DNA of 64,000 nucleotides from JBGZFC01 sp964346495. GTDB lineage: Bacteria; Bacteroidota; Bacteroidia; Bacteroidales; Dysgonomonadaceae. The stretch spans positions 32,072-96,071 of the forward strand of contig CAYFUW010000002.1 in the NCBI GenBank assembly GCA_964346495.1. The letters run 5' to 3'. Positions 26,292 through 35,900 of this stretch are shown here, piece by piece; within the stretch, counting starts at the first letter, position 1, and the number at the start of each line of letters is the position of its first letter. The notes below the pieces were generated by a model that was given only the letters and a program-made list of their open reading frames with translations, was not told where the DNA came from and made no database searches. The position numbers and the translations under genes are program-made.

Positions 26292-27020
26292 ATGGCTATA
26301 AATAGAGAAAATAGTGGATATACTATAATATACGCATCGGTAATGGTAATTATCGTGGCTTTGGGACTAGCTTTCACTCATATGGGATTGAAACCTAATC
26401 AGGTTAGAAATGAGAATATAGATAAAATGCAACAAATTTTACGCTCTCTTAATGTAAATGCAGAGCCTAATGTTGCAGAACAACGATATAATGAATTGAT
26501 AAAGAACGCTTACCTTGTTTCTACAGACAACGGTCAAAAAGTGGAAGGAACTGAAGGTGTTACTCCCGAAGATCCTGCTTTTTCGGGCTTAGAAGCAGCT
26601 AAAGGGATTCCTGTTTTTGAAGCAGAAATAGATGGCACTAAAAAATATATTTTGTCTATGAACGGTGCAGGACTATGGGGTTCTCTTTGGGGCTACTTAG
26701 CAATAGATTCTGACGGTAGCACTATTTACGGCGCAGAATTTGGACACTCAGGCGAGACACCGGGACTTGGTGCGGAAATTGTAGAACTCGAATTTAGAAA
26801 TCAATTTATCGGGAAAGAGTTACTAAAAAACAACGAGTTTAAATCGGTAGCAGTAGTAAAACCCGGTCAATCGGTTTCCGATAGAGATTATGTTGACGGA
26901 ATTTCGGGCGGCACTATCACAAGTAAAGGTGTTAGTGATATGCTTTTCGACAGTCTTAAAGGATACGAAAGTTTTTTAAAGAATTTACATTCTGATAGTC
27001 AAACAACAATCGGAGAATAA
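26292..27020 (+). CDS. nqrC: Na+-translocating NADH:quinone reductase subunit C
   Basis: A subunit of 242 residues with a single N-terminal membrane helix (about 10-30) and a periplasmic FMN-binding domain. The flavinylation motif reads DGISGGT, with Thr208 as the expected FMN attachment residue. The residue before Thr is Gly, where the usual ApbE recognition motif has Ala. FGHSGETPGLGAEI is the conserved RnfG/NqrC FMN-binding segment. Thr is present, so the cofactor is probably attached by ApbE (encoded elsewhere). It sits 20 bases after nqrB and 14 before nqrD in the operon. Confidence 0.95.
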   Translation: MAINRENSGYTIIYASVMVIIVALGLAFTHMGLKPNQVRNENIDKMQQILRSLNVNAEPNVAEQRYNELIKNAYLVSTDNGQKVEGTEGVTPEDPAFSGLEAAKGIPVFEAEIDGTKKYILSMNGAGLWGSLWGYLAIDSDGSTIYGAEFGHSGETPGLGAEIVELEFRNQFIGKELLKNNEFKSVAVVKPGQSVSDRDYVDGISGGTITSKGVSDMLFDSLKGYESFLKNLHSDSQTTIGE

Positions 27021-27034
27021 AATTATATACACAT

Positions 27035-27667
27035 ATGGCATTATTATCAGGTAAAACAAAAGAGGCGCTCTTAGGACCGCTGAATAAAAATAATCCGGTT
27101 ATAGTTCAGGTACTTGGAATTTGTTCTGCACTTGCTGTAACATCTAAGCTAGAACCGGCAATTGTAATGGCTATTTCTGTTACAGTAGTGGTAGCTCTTG
27201 CCAACGTAGTAATTTCTTTATTGCGTAAAACTATTCCTAACCGAATTCGTATTATAGTTCAGCTAGTAGTAGCTGCAGCTCTTGTTACAATTGTAAGTGA
27301 AGTATTGAAGGCTTATGCCTACGAAGTGAACAAACAACTATCGGTTTATGTAGGGTTGATTGTAACTAACTGTATTTTGATGGGACGTTTGGAAGCATTT
27401 GCACTCGGTAATGGACCCTGGGCATCTTTCTTAGATGGAGTAGGAAATGGTATCGGCTACGGATGGATATTGGTAGCAGTTGGTTTTGTAAGAGAATTAT
27501 TTGGTTCAGGAACACTGTTCGGATATGAAGTAATTCCGGAGTCTTTTTATAATATGGGATACGAAAACAACGGCTTTATGATGCTTGCTCCAATGGCATT
27601 GATTCTAGTGGCAGTAATCATTTGGATTCACAGAGCAAAAAATAAGGAGTTACAAGAAGAGGCATAA
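27035..27667 (+). CDS. nqrD: Na+-translocating NADH:quinone reductase subunit D
   Basis: An integral membrane subunit of 210 residues with six helices, homologous to NqrE and RnfA/RnfE. The two form an inverted pair that holds a membrane-embedded iron centre through conserved Cys residues. Visible here is the NCILMGRLEAFALGN segment, which is a hallmark of NqrD, and the second Cys in ICSALAVTSK near the N-terminus. The length fits the family (about 210). ATG at 27035 begins MALLSGKTKEALLGPL. It is in operon order between nqrC and nqrE. Confidence 0.95.
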   Translation: MALLSGKTKEALLGPLNKNNPVIVQVLGICSALAVTSKLEPAIVMAISVTVVVALANVVISLLRKTIPNRIRIIVQLVVAAALVTIVSEVLKAYAYEVNKQLSVYVGLIVTNCILMGRLEAFALGNGPWASFLDGVGNGIGYGWILVAVGFVRELFGSGTLFGYEVIPESFYNMGYENNGFMMLAPMALILVAVIIWIHRAKNKELQEEA

Positions 27668-27712
27668 TATCGTGTCGAATTTAGTTTAATAATCGAAGAA
27701 AAAATATAATAT

Positions 27713-28327
27713 ATGGATGCTATAAGTCTTATCGTACGTTCGATATTTGTAGATAATATGATTTTCGCATACTTCTTGGGTATGTGTTCATTCCTTGCTG
27801 TATCGAAAGATGTGAAAACAGCATTAGGATTGGGAGTGGCAGTTACGTTTGTGTTGGTACTTACTTTACCAATCAACTATTTGCTTGAAAACTACATCTT
27901 GAAAGAAGGAGCATTGTCTTGGTTAGGACCACAATTTGCCGATGTGGATTTAAGTGTTTTCAGCTTACTTGTTTTTATTGCTGTGGTGGCTTCGTTCACT
28001 CAATTGGTAGAAATGGTGGTTGAAAGATTTAGTCCTTCACTTTATAATTCGCTTGGTATTTTCCTACCGCTAATAGCTGCAAACTGTGCTATTCTTGGAG
28101 GTTCATTGTTTATGCAACAACGTGAATTCGCAAACATTGGAATGGCTACAGCTTATGCTTTCGGCTCAGGAATAGGATGGTTGTTGGCAATTGTTGGTAT
28201 GGCAGCCATTAGAGAGAGATTGGAATATTCTAATGTGCCGAAACCTTTGAAAGGATTGGGTATAACATTTATTATTACCGCTCTTATGGCAATAGGTTTT
28301 ATGAGTTTTTCCGGAATAAATATTTAG
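27713..28327 (+). CDS. nqrE: Na+-translocating NADH:quinone reductase subunit E
   Basis: An integral membrane subunit of 204 residues with six helices, partner of NqrD in the inverted repeat that binds the intramembrane iron centre. The conserved Cys-containing segments are LGMCSFLAVSKDVKTALG (N-terminal half) and AANCAILGGSLFM (C-terminal half). It begins MDAISLIVRSIFVDNMIFAYFLG, as in other NqrE. It is separated from nqrD by 45 bases and from nqrF by 58 bases. Confidence 0.95.
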   Translation: MDAISLIVRSIFVDNMIFAYFLGMCSFLAVSKDVKTALGLGVAVTFVLVLTLPINYLLENYILKEGALSWLGPQFADVDLSVFSLLVFIAVVASFTQLVEMVVERFSPSLYNSLGIFLPLIAANCAILGGSLFMQQREFANIGMATAYAFGSGIGWLLAIVGMAAIRERLEYSNVPKPLKGLGITFIITALMAIGFMSFSGINI

Positions 28328-28385
28328 ACCATAAACTCGTAAGTAAATAATTGAAAATCGTAAAACAAATAAACAGTATATATAA

Positions 28386-29660
28386 ATGAGTGTGTTGTTA
28401 ATGAGTTCAACCGGAATAACAGTTGTTACCAGTGTGGTAGCTTTCTTGTTGATTATTCTTGTTTTGGTGATTATGATTCTTGTAGCCAAAGCTAAGTTAA
28501 TGCCTTCGGGAAATGTAAAAATTACTGTTAACGGTGAAAAAGAGCTTTCTTCATCAATGGGAGGAACGCTTTTAAATTCTCTTCAAAACGGGAACATATT
28601 TCTTTCATCAGCTTGTGGTGGTGGAGGTACATGCGGACAATGTCGTTGCCAGGTATTAGAAGGCGGTGGCGAAATTCTGCAAACCGAAAAAGGACACTTC
28701 AGCCGTAAAGAGCAACTTAACAATTGGCGTTTAAGCTGTCAGGTGAAAGTGAAGGAAGATATGTCGATAAAAGTTCCGGAAGAGGTATTTGGTGTAAAAG
28801 AGTGGGAATGCGAAGTGGTTTCGAACAAAAACGTGGCTACGTTTATCAAAGAATTTGTGGTACGTCTGCCTGAAGGAGAACATATGAACTTCGAACCGGG
28901 TTCTTACAGCCAGATTAAAGTTCCGAAATATGAGTTGAAATATACCGATTTCGATATCGATGAACAATTTAAACCTGAATGGGATAAATTTAAGCTATGG
29001 GATTTAAGTGTGAAAAACGACGAAGATACAGTTCGTGCATACTCTATGGCTAACTATCCTGCAGAAGGAAATATTATAACATTGAACGTTCGTGTTGCTA
29101 CACCACCGTTCGATAGAGCAAAAAATACATGGATGAATGTGAAACCGGGTATTGTTTCATCTTACATCTTCAACTTGAAACCGGGCGACAAAGTTATCAT
29201 GTCTGGTCCTTACGGAGATTTCCACCCGATTTACGACAGCAAACGCGAAATGCTTTGGGTTGGTGGTGGTGCCGGTATGGCTCCGTTGCGTGCACAAATT
29301 ATGCACTTGACAAAAACATTGAAAACTACCGATCGTAAAATGTCATATTTCTACGGTGCACGTGCATTAATGGAAGCTTTCTATTTGGAAGATTTCTACG
29401 AGTTGGAGCGTGAATTCCCGAATTTCTCATTCCATTTGGCATTAGACCGTCCAGACCCCGCAGCCGATGCAGCAGGCGTGAAATATACTCCGGGATTTGT
29501 TCACCAGGTAATTTACGATACTTATCTGAAAGATCACGAAGCTCCGGAAGATATCGAATACTACATGTGCGGACCGGGTCCAATGGCAAATGCAGTTAAG
29601 AAAATGCTTGACGACCTTGGTGTTTCACCAGAAATGATTATGTTTGACGACTTTGGATAA
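28386..29660 (+). CDS. nqrF: Na+-translocating NADH:quinone reductase subunit F
   Basis: The NADH-oxidising entry subunit, 424 residues. An N-terminal membrane helix (about 8-30) is followed by a plant-type 2Fe-2S ferredoxin domain with ligands in [14 protein letters not shown] and a later Cys in WRLSCQV. A ferredoxin-reductase-like FAD domain (RAYSMANYP) and an NADH-binding domain ([27 protein letters not shown]) follow. Electrons pass NADH to FAD to 2Fe-2S to the other subunits. It is the last gene of the operon, with a strong terminator 24 bases downstream. Confidence 0.96.
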   Translation: MSVLLMSSTGITVVTSVVAFLLIILVLVIMILVAKAKLMPSGNVKITVNGEKELSSSMGGTLLNSLQNGNIFLSSACGGGGTCGQCRCQVLEGGGEILQTEKGHFSRKEQLNNWRLSCQVKVKEDMSIKVPEEVFGVKEWECEVVSNKNVATFIKEFVVRLPEGEHMNFEPGSYSQIKVPKYELKYTDFDIDEQFKPEWDKFKLWDLSVKNDEDTVRAYSMANYPAEGNIITLNVRVATPPFDRAKNTWMNVKPGIVSSYIFNLKPGDKVIMSGPYGDFHPIYDSKREMLWVGGGAGMAPLRAQIMHLTKTLKTTDRKMSYFYGARALMEAFYLEDFYELEREFPNFSFHLALDRPDPAADAAGVKYTPGFVHQVIYDTYLKDHEAPEDIEYYMCGPGPMANAVKKMLDDLGVSPEMIMFDDFG

Positions 29661-29684
29661 TAGTTGAACAAGATATATAACTAT

Positions 29685-29720
29685 AAAAAAACGATGCATT
29701 CAAAAATGCATCGTTTTTTT
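29685..29720 (+). terminator. intrinsic terminator of the nqr operon
   Basis: Perfect arms ACGATGCAT (29691-29699) and ATGCATCGT (29706-29714) with a six-base loop, A run before and T run after, so it can act in both directions. Confidence 0.9.
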
Positions 29721-29750
29721 GTGGTATAAACACAAATATATTGGTTAAAA

Positions 29751-29781
29751 ACACATTGCGGTTATTAAATACGCATTGCGC
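29751..29781 (-). repeat. 29-base dispersed palindrome family, copy C (31 bases)
   Basis: ACACATTGCGG and CGCATTGCGC arms around an AT-rich centre. Read on the minus strand, it carries the CAATGCG-ATT...AACCGCAATG core of the family, with a two-base longer middle. It lies between the nqr terminator and the converging GH110 gene. Confidence 0.65.
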
Positions 29782-29857
29782 ATATGTAAGAGAAAAGGGC
29801 AATGCCGTGCAAACAACAATGTCCTTTATACTAATAAAATTATTCTTTTAAATATTA

Positions 29858-31672
29858 CTATATCCTAATATCTTTCTCTATATCAAACTCATAACCATCT
29901 TCAAAAGTATTATTCTCGATAGTATAATCTTTTACTCTTTCAAAAAAGAAAGGATAAGTGTTCCAATGGAATGGTTCAAATTCAGTATTATACTTTATAA
30001 TATTATTACGGAATATTAGCCCGTCGGTAGATTTGGCATACACAAGCGGACGGTCGAACATATCGAAAGTGTTGTTTTCGATAACGATTCCCGAATGGAA
30101 GTATTTTTGTTGCTCTTTTAAATTCGGTATTTCGGGATAGATAGAAATTACAGCATTGGTAAATTGATAAGTAGCCGTAAGAGCATTTATAAATTGGTTG
30201 TTGCGAATAACAACATCTTTGCACGCTCCGGTTTCGTACCAACCGTTGCAATCGCCACATAACAAAATTGCCGTTCCGTGAGTATGGTCGAAAATATTAT
30301 TTTCACAGATTACTCGTTTAGGTGTGCTAAACAGAGCTCCGCGAGCACGATTATTGCGAATGGTATTATTCGCGAAAATAACTTCCGGTGTCCAGGTTAA
30401 GTTTTCAATTCCGAATTTACCTTGTTCTGAAATTGCGTTTGGTATAGCATCCGCAAAAGTTATTTCGAACTCTTTAGCACCAAATTCAGTGGGTTTATCA
30501 ATAGCTTTTATCTCTTTTATTGTGGTAATGAAATTGTCTCCTACCAACTCCATCTTTTCACTCTCTACAAATTGCACACTATCGCCCGATTCTCCCCAAA
30601 CAAATCCCCACGCTTGCGGGTGCATATATCGTGCTTGCAATGTATGATCGTTTACACGTTTTGTTACACGCAAATAAGTTCCGTGCACATTGATAGCATC
30701 GTCAGCCATTCCTTCGTAAAGTCCGTTTTTAGAGACGATTACTCCTTTACATGCCGAAAAGTGTGTTGCATCGGCTTGTGTAGTGAAATATCGCGGGTCA
30801 CCATCGCCACGAAGAGACACATTAAAACCGTCAAGCGTAATGTTTTCGCTCATTTGTGCCAATAATCCCATACCTTCAGCATAGTGCAGAGTTACATTTT
30901 CGAGTTTAATATCGCTACATTCACTTACAAATATACCCGGTGTGGGACGATAGTATGAACGCAAAGCGTAACGCTCTCCTACTGCAACTTGCGATGTTTG
31001 ACTCCAACCGAATATTTTTAATTTATCATCTCCTATAGTCTCAATTTTTTGAGCATCGAAACTAATATCTCCACGTTGATATGTGAGTCTTCTGTCTTCG
31101 CGAAGTCCCATCGATACATACAAATCATTTTCATATCCTTCGCACACTGCAACCAGTTTGTTGCCATCTTGGATTCTATGATGTCCGGCAGGATAAATTT
31201 CTGCTTCTACTTCGCCACTCTCCTGATTGACAGAAAGAATGGTCAATTGACGAAATGCGGGAATTTCAAAATCAATCGAGAAATTTTTGAGTGTGATATT
31301 TTGAGAGTTAAGAATTGAAAACGGAATCATTCTGCCGTGAAATATAAATTCCGAGCCTTGTCCGTCGATAGTTACATTTCGCAAATTTTCGAGTACAAAC
31401 GCAACCGATTTTGGATTAGTCTGGTCGTGATTGGAAATAAAATATTCTCGCGAAAATGCACTATCGGGATAAAAGTGGTACTCTCCTTTCGGAAATGTAA
31501 CTGTTATGTGATTTGTATCTGTTCTTGCCTGTAATTGATCGATTAGTTCGATAGCGGCAGGCGATGCGTCTTTTTTTGTGTTGGGTTTTGCTCCGAAAGT
31601 TAAATCTGATTGTTTTGTTGTGCAACATACAAAAAGAAGTAATGTTAAAAGTAAAGGGATATTTTTAAGCAT
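29858..31672 (-). CDS. GH110 alpha-1,3-galactosidase, lipoprotein
   Basis: A protein of 604 residues resembling the GH110 alpha-1,3-galactosidases of Bacteroides (GlaA/GlaB), which cut the terminal alpha-1,3-galactose of blood group B or alpha-Gal glycans. A lipobox (LFVCC, Cys at about 16) indicates an outer-membrane lipoprotein. The body is a parallel beta-helix with repeated 'IENNTF/IRNNQF' turns. Family wording includes FPKGEYHFYPDSAFSREYFISNHDQ-like segments and RGDGDPRYFTTQADATHFS; the acidic pair Asp324-Asp325 in MADDAINVHGTY is the conserved active-site region. Which substrate subtype (branched only, or also linear) cannot be read. It has no SusCD or sulfatase neighbours. It starts 12 bases after the toxin gene on the same strand. 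Confidence 0.82.
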   Translation of the reverse strand: MLKNIPLLLTLLLFVCCTTKQSDLTFGAKPNTKKDASPAAIELIDQLQARTDTNHITVTFPKGEYHFYPDSAFSREYFISNHDQTNPKSVAFVLENLRNVTIDGQGSEFIFHGRMIPFSILNSQNITLKNFSIDFEIPAFRQLTILSVNQESGEVEAEIYPAGHHRIQDGNKLVAVCEGYENDLYVSMGLREDRRLTYQRGDISFDAQKIETIGDDKLKIFGWSQTSQVAVGERYALRSYYRPTPGIFVSECSDIKLENVTLHYAEGMGLLAQMSENITLDGFNVSLRGDGDPRYFTTQADATHFSACKGVIVSKNGLYEGMADDAINVHGTYLRVTKRVNDHTLQARYMHPQAWGFVWGESGDSVQFVESEKMELVGDNFITTIKEIKAIDKPTEFGAKEFEITFADAIPNAISEQGKFGIENLTWTPEVIFANNTIRNNRARGALFSTPKRVICENNIFDHTHGTAILLCGDCNGWYETGACKDVVIRNNQFINALTATYQFTNAVISIYPEIPNLKEQQKYFHSGIVIENNTFDMFDRPLVYAKSTDGLIFRNNIIKYNTEFEPFHWNTYPFFFERVKDYTIENNTFEDGYEFDIEKDIRI

Positions 31673-31684
31673 TGGTCTGTTTTT

Positions 31685-32002
31685 TTATTCTATTGTCGTA
31701 TAGTTTGATATAATTTTATTGATAAGTATATTACCGAAAGTATCAATATTGTAAACAATATACCACGTTGTGTTAGCATTGCGACGATAAACGTGTACAT
31801 TTTTGCCATATTTTTTGTGAGTTTCGTAAACTGTAGGGAAATGTTTAGAAACAGTAGCAGTTTTGTAACACTCATTTTCAATATCATTTACATATTGCAT
31901 ACCATGTTCTAAGCTTAAACTTCCCTTTTCCCAAGTAATAAGAGCAAAAAAAATGGACTTTAAGTCTTCAGTAACCTGTTCAGAAATGTAAACATTATTC
32001 AT
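31685..32002 (-). CDS. RelE/ParE-superfamily toxin
   Basis: A small protein of 105 residues with the RelE/ParE fold pattern: an N-terminal strand (MNNVYISEQ), two helices, then strands carrying HVYRRNANTTWYIVYNID and a final strand (ILINKII). Such toxins inhibit translation (RelE type) or gyrase (ParE type); residues seen here do not decide which. The start ATG lies inside the end of a 56-codon upstream gene (8-base overlap), the classical antitoxin-toxin arrangement. The stop is 12 bases before the GH110 gene. Confidence 0.7.
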   Translation of the reverse strand: MNNVYISEQVTEDLKSIFFALITWEKGSLSLEHGMQYVNDIENECYKTATVSKHFPTVYETHKKYGKNVHVYRRNANTTWYIVYNIDTFGNILINKIISNYTTIE

Positions 32003-32165
32003 ATAACGACTTTACATAACTTCGTACTTTATCCATTCCCTCTTTAAGTGGCAAATATCCTTCGGGAATTTCGTTTGCCTTTGTAGATACAACTTCATAA
32101 GCTGTTTCTGGTTCGCTCACTTTATTTGTCTCTTGGTTTACCGTTTTACTTGTCTGTTTTTTCAT
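31995..32165 (-). CDS. small antitoxin candidate (56 residues)
   Basis: A short gene read directly from the sequence: ATG at 32165, TAA at 31997-31995. The product starts MKKQTSKTVNQETNK and ends MDKVRSYVKSLYE, and is hydrophilic, with a disordered N-terminal half and a helical C-terminal end. Its last eight bases overlap the toxin start, so the two are translationally coupled. A promoter-like element is 38 bases upstream (32203-32210). Antitoxins usually bind their toxin through such a disordered segment and autoregulate the operon. No recognisable DNA-binding motif (ribbon-helix-helix or HTH) is obvious in this short sequence. Confidence 0.65.
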   Translation of the reverse strand: MKKQTSKTVNQETNKVSEPETAYEVVSTKANEIPEGYLPLKEGMDKVRSYVKSLYE

Positions 32166-32194
32166 TGCTGTAGCTTATTTTTGTATGCATTAAT

Positions 32195-32216
32195 TATATT
32201 GACAAATATAGTAAAA
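32195..32216 (-). promoter_or_regulatory. promoter element of the toxin-antitoxin pair (shared box copy 1)
   Basis: The minus strand contains TATATTTG (32210-32203), which fits TAnnTTTG. The surrounding 22 bases differ by one base from those at 32828-32849 upstream of the neighbouring orphan gene. Confidence 0.6.
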
Positions 32217-32279
32217 CTATTCTGATAAAGTTTTATTTTTCAATCAATATAGAATCTATAGTCAAAATTGAAACATTAC

Positions 32280-32804
32280 CTATAACCTATATGTAATAGC
32301 ATTTATGCAGTAATGCAAAGGAACTATGTTTTTATCCAAAATAACAATAATTGTATAAGTGTCCCACTCCTTATTAGTCAAGAAAAACTCAACACAATAA
32401 ATCCCATTATATTTTATTGCATTGTAAAGAGACAGTCTATAACCTGACCGTCTAAAAAGAGACCGCTTAGACAATTGTTTATATCTGGTATTAATCTTAA
32501 TAACATTTATTTTTCTTTGAGAAAATTCTTGTTCTAAACTATCTAAATATATTTTATTTGGAATACTATCTTTAAACAAATTAATATCTCCCAAACAAAA
32601 AGCAACATCATAAACATTACTTGGCTTTCCATTAGTTACTCCATCGAAAAATATTTTTAGTTTATTAAGCTGTGGGTCATTTATTAATACATGGTTACAA
32701 AAATAATCAACAGCTTTTTCTTCAATATTAGTAGGATTAGTTATTTGTGAATAACCAAGCATGATAGAAAACTGCATTAACAATATCAAACAAAAGTTTT
32801 TCAT
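32280..32804 (-). CDS. secreted protein of unknown function
   Basis: A 174-residue protein with a signal peptide (about 1-20, MLGYSQ) and no family I recognise. The mature part has an alternating alpha/beta pattern: EEKAVDYFCNHVLIND, a Lys/Ile-rich middle (INVIKINTRYKQL), then strands (YNGIYCVEFFLTNKE, TYTIIVILDKN) and a short C-terminal end. Two Cys in the mature half could pair. AT content and codon choice look higher than in neighbouring housekeeping genes. It has its own promoter-like box matching that of the toxin-antitoxin pair. I infer a small accessory or strain-specific exported protein. Confidence 0.5.
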   Translation of the reverse strand: MKNFCLILLMQFSIMLGYSQITNPTNIEEKAVDYFCNHVLINDPQLNKLKIFFDGVTNGKPSNVYDVAFCLGDINLFKDSIPNKIYLDSLEQEFSQRKINVIKINTRYKQLSKRSLFRRSGYRLSLYNAIKYNGIYCVEFFLTNKEWDTYTIIVILDKNIVPLHYCINAITYRL

Positions 32805-32827
32805 TGCTACTACCTTTTTAGAGATAT

Positions 32828-32849
32828 TATATTGACAAATATAGCAAAA
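32828..32849 (-). promoter_or_regulatory. promoter element of the orphan secreted protein (shared box copy 2)
   Basis: The minus-strand TATATTTG at 32843-32836 is 32 bases upstream of the ATG at 32804. The box is almost identical to the one at 32195-32216, so the two transcripts may share control. Confidence 0.6.
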
Positions 32850-32875
32850 ATTTGCTGATAATAAATTGTATCAAA

Positions 32876-32906
32876 CAAAAAGGCTGCTCCTATTTTCAGA
32901 ACAGCC
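32876..32906 (-). terminator. intrinsic terminator of purL
   Basis: On the minus strand: GGCTGTTC, a short loop, GAGCAGCC, then a T run, 27 bases after the purL stop. Confidence 0.8.
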
Positions 32907-32932
32907 ATTTATAATTAATTCAGCTACAAATA

Positions 32933-35900
32933 TTACTTTTTCAAAAGCCACTCTCTTGCATTTACAAATGCCTCCATCCAGGGCGTAACATCGTGTTTGC
33001 GATATTCATGCGGATAGTAAGCATTTTGCCATGGGAAAATTGTGCGTTCCAAGTGTGGCATCATTGCTAAATGGCGACCATCGGCAGAACAAACGGCAGC
33101 GGTAGCATAATCTGAACCGTTGGGATTTGCCGGATAATCGTTATAAACATATTTCATCGCGATATTGTATTTCGATTCAGCTTCGGGCAGTTCGAAACGA
33201 CCTTCACCGTGAGCAATCCAAATACCCAACTTGCTTCCTGCGAGAGATTTAAGCATTATCGATCTGTTTTCGGGAATCTCTACACTAACATATCCCGATT
33301 CAAATTTGCCCGATGTGTTGTGTTGCATTTTCGGATGAGATTCTCCCATTTCGGGATAAATCAACCCAAGCTCCATCAACAATTGACAACCGTTACAAAC
33401 TCCAAGACTGAGAGTATCGGGACGAGAGTAGAAATTTGTAATTGCTTTCTTAGCTTTCTCGTTATAGAGAATACCTCCTGCCCATCCTTTTGCGGAACCA
33501 AAAACATCGGAATTCGAGAATCCTCCGCAGAAAACAGCCAAATTCACATCTTCAAGAGTTTCACGTCCTGATGTCAAATCTGTCATGTGAACATCTTTAA
33601 CGTCAAATCCTGCAAGATATAGCGAATATGCCATTTCACGTTCGCCGTTTGTACCTTTGTCGCGAACTATCGCCGCAGTAAGTCCGGTACGTTCCTGACG
33701 ATTTGGATTCAATCCCAAATCTTGGAACTTTCCGGTAAATGTTGATGCAATTGAGAATTGCAGCGGCTGTTTTTTATAATTTTCGAATCGAGCCAAAGCG
33801 TGCTTTTCCCCACTCTGTTTTCTATCCAACAGATATGAAGTGCGATACCAAACATCGCGAAGTGCATCAATATCAAACTCTTGCTCGAATTCATCTTTTA
33901 CTATTCTCAGTTTACGTTCTTTTATTGGACGTGCCACGATAGCAAAACCAACTCCGTAATCGTTCAATATTTTCTCAACCAAGTGATGATGTTTTACCTG
34001 CACAAGCACACCCGGATTTTCCGAGAACAATATTTTTACTAAATCGGAATGACGAATTTTATCCAAACGAGCATCCAAACCACCTTCGGGATTTGCAAAA
34101 CACATTTCGAGCATAGCGGTAACCATTCCTCCGGCAGAAATATCGTGTCCGGCAATAATTAGTCCACGATTTACCAACTCTTGCACCGCCGCGAAAGCGT
34201 TTTTAAAATATTCTGTATCGCTAACCATCGGTGCTTCATCGCCAATTTTGCCAAGTGTTTGAGCAAATGCAGAGCCACCTAAACGCAAAGTATCAAACGA
34301 GAAATCGATATAATATAGATAAGTTCCTTTTATGTATGCCAAAGTCGGCGATGCAATTTTACGAACGTTGCTAACTTCTGCTGCTGCAGAAATAATTACC
34401 GTTCCGGGTGAAAATACTTTGTCATCTCCGTATTGTTGTGTCATCGAAAGCGAGTCTTTTCCGGTCGGGATATTTATTCCCAAATCGCAAGCGAAAGCAG
34501 AACAAGCTTCAACAGCTTTGTACAAGCGAGCATCTTCGCCCTCGTTACGGCAGGGCCACATCCAGTTGGCACTCAACGAAACACTTTGCAATCCATCTTT
34601 CAAAGGTGCAAAAACTATATTTGTCAATGCTTCCGAGATAGACATTACAGAGCCTGCTGTCGGGTCAATCATAGCAACTTGCGGAGCATGTCCTATTGAT
34701 GTTGCCATTCCCGAAAAACCTCTGAAATCGAGAGCAACAGCACCGCAGTCGCTCAACGGCAGTTGAATTTCTCCCTGACATTGCTGACGAGCTACACGTC
34801 CCGAAACGCTTCTATCAACTTTGTTTGTAAGCCAATCTTTGCAAGCAACAGCTTCTAAACTGAGTACATTTTTAATATAATCTTCCAGTTTATTGACATC
34901 GTATTCCGGTGCACTATATTTTTCTTCTACAGTAACGTCGTTCATCACTGTCATTGGTGGTTTTCCAAAGAAATCTTCCAACTCCATATCGATAGGCGGC
35001 ACTCCATCCTTTTGTCTGAAAGTGAAGCGCATATCGTTGGTGGTTTCACCCACAACATACATTGGTGCACGTTCACGTTCTGCAATAGATTTTATCTGTT
35101 CAAGATCTCTCTCTTCAACCAACAATCCCATACGCTCCTGACTTTCGTTTCCGATAATCTCTTTTGCCGAAAGTGTCGGGTCGCCAACGGGCAATTTTTC
35201 CATATAGATAACTCCTCCTGTATTTTCCACCAATTCCGAAAGACAGTTCAAATGACCGCCCGCTCCATGGTCGTGAATTGAAACAATTGGATTGTCTTCT
35301 GATTCTGACAATGAGCGAATAACATTTGAAACACGTTTTTGCATTTCGGGATTGGCGCGTTGAATTGCATTTAGCTCAATTCCCGATGAAAACTCACCTG
35401 TATTCACCGATGACACAGCACCGCCACCCATTCCGATACGATAGTTATCACCACCAAGAACAACAACTTTTTCTCCCGGTTTAGGATCGCCTTTTAGTGC
35501 ATCTCTACGATTGGCATACCCGATACCTCCGGCTAACATGATTACTTTATCGTAAGCAAACTTTTTGTAGTTTTCGGTGTGTTCAAATGTCAACAACGAG
35601 CCACAGATAAGTGGTTGCCCGAATTTATTTCCGAAATCGGATGCACCATTAGATGCTTTTATTAGAATCTGTTCAGGTGTTTGATATAACCACTTGCGTG
35701 GCGACATTATATTTTCCCACGAACGATTTTCTTCCAAACGTGGATAAGATGTCATATAAACGGCTGTTCCTGCCAAAGGAATTGAAGCTTTCCCACCTGC
35801 CAGACGGTCACGAATTTCGCCACCCGTACCTGTCGATGCTCCATAGAATGGCTCAACGGTAGTCGGAAAGTTGTGAGTTTCAGCTTTCAACGAAAGGGCA

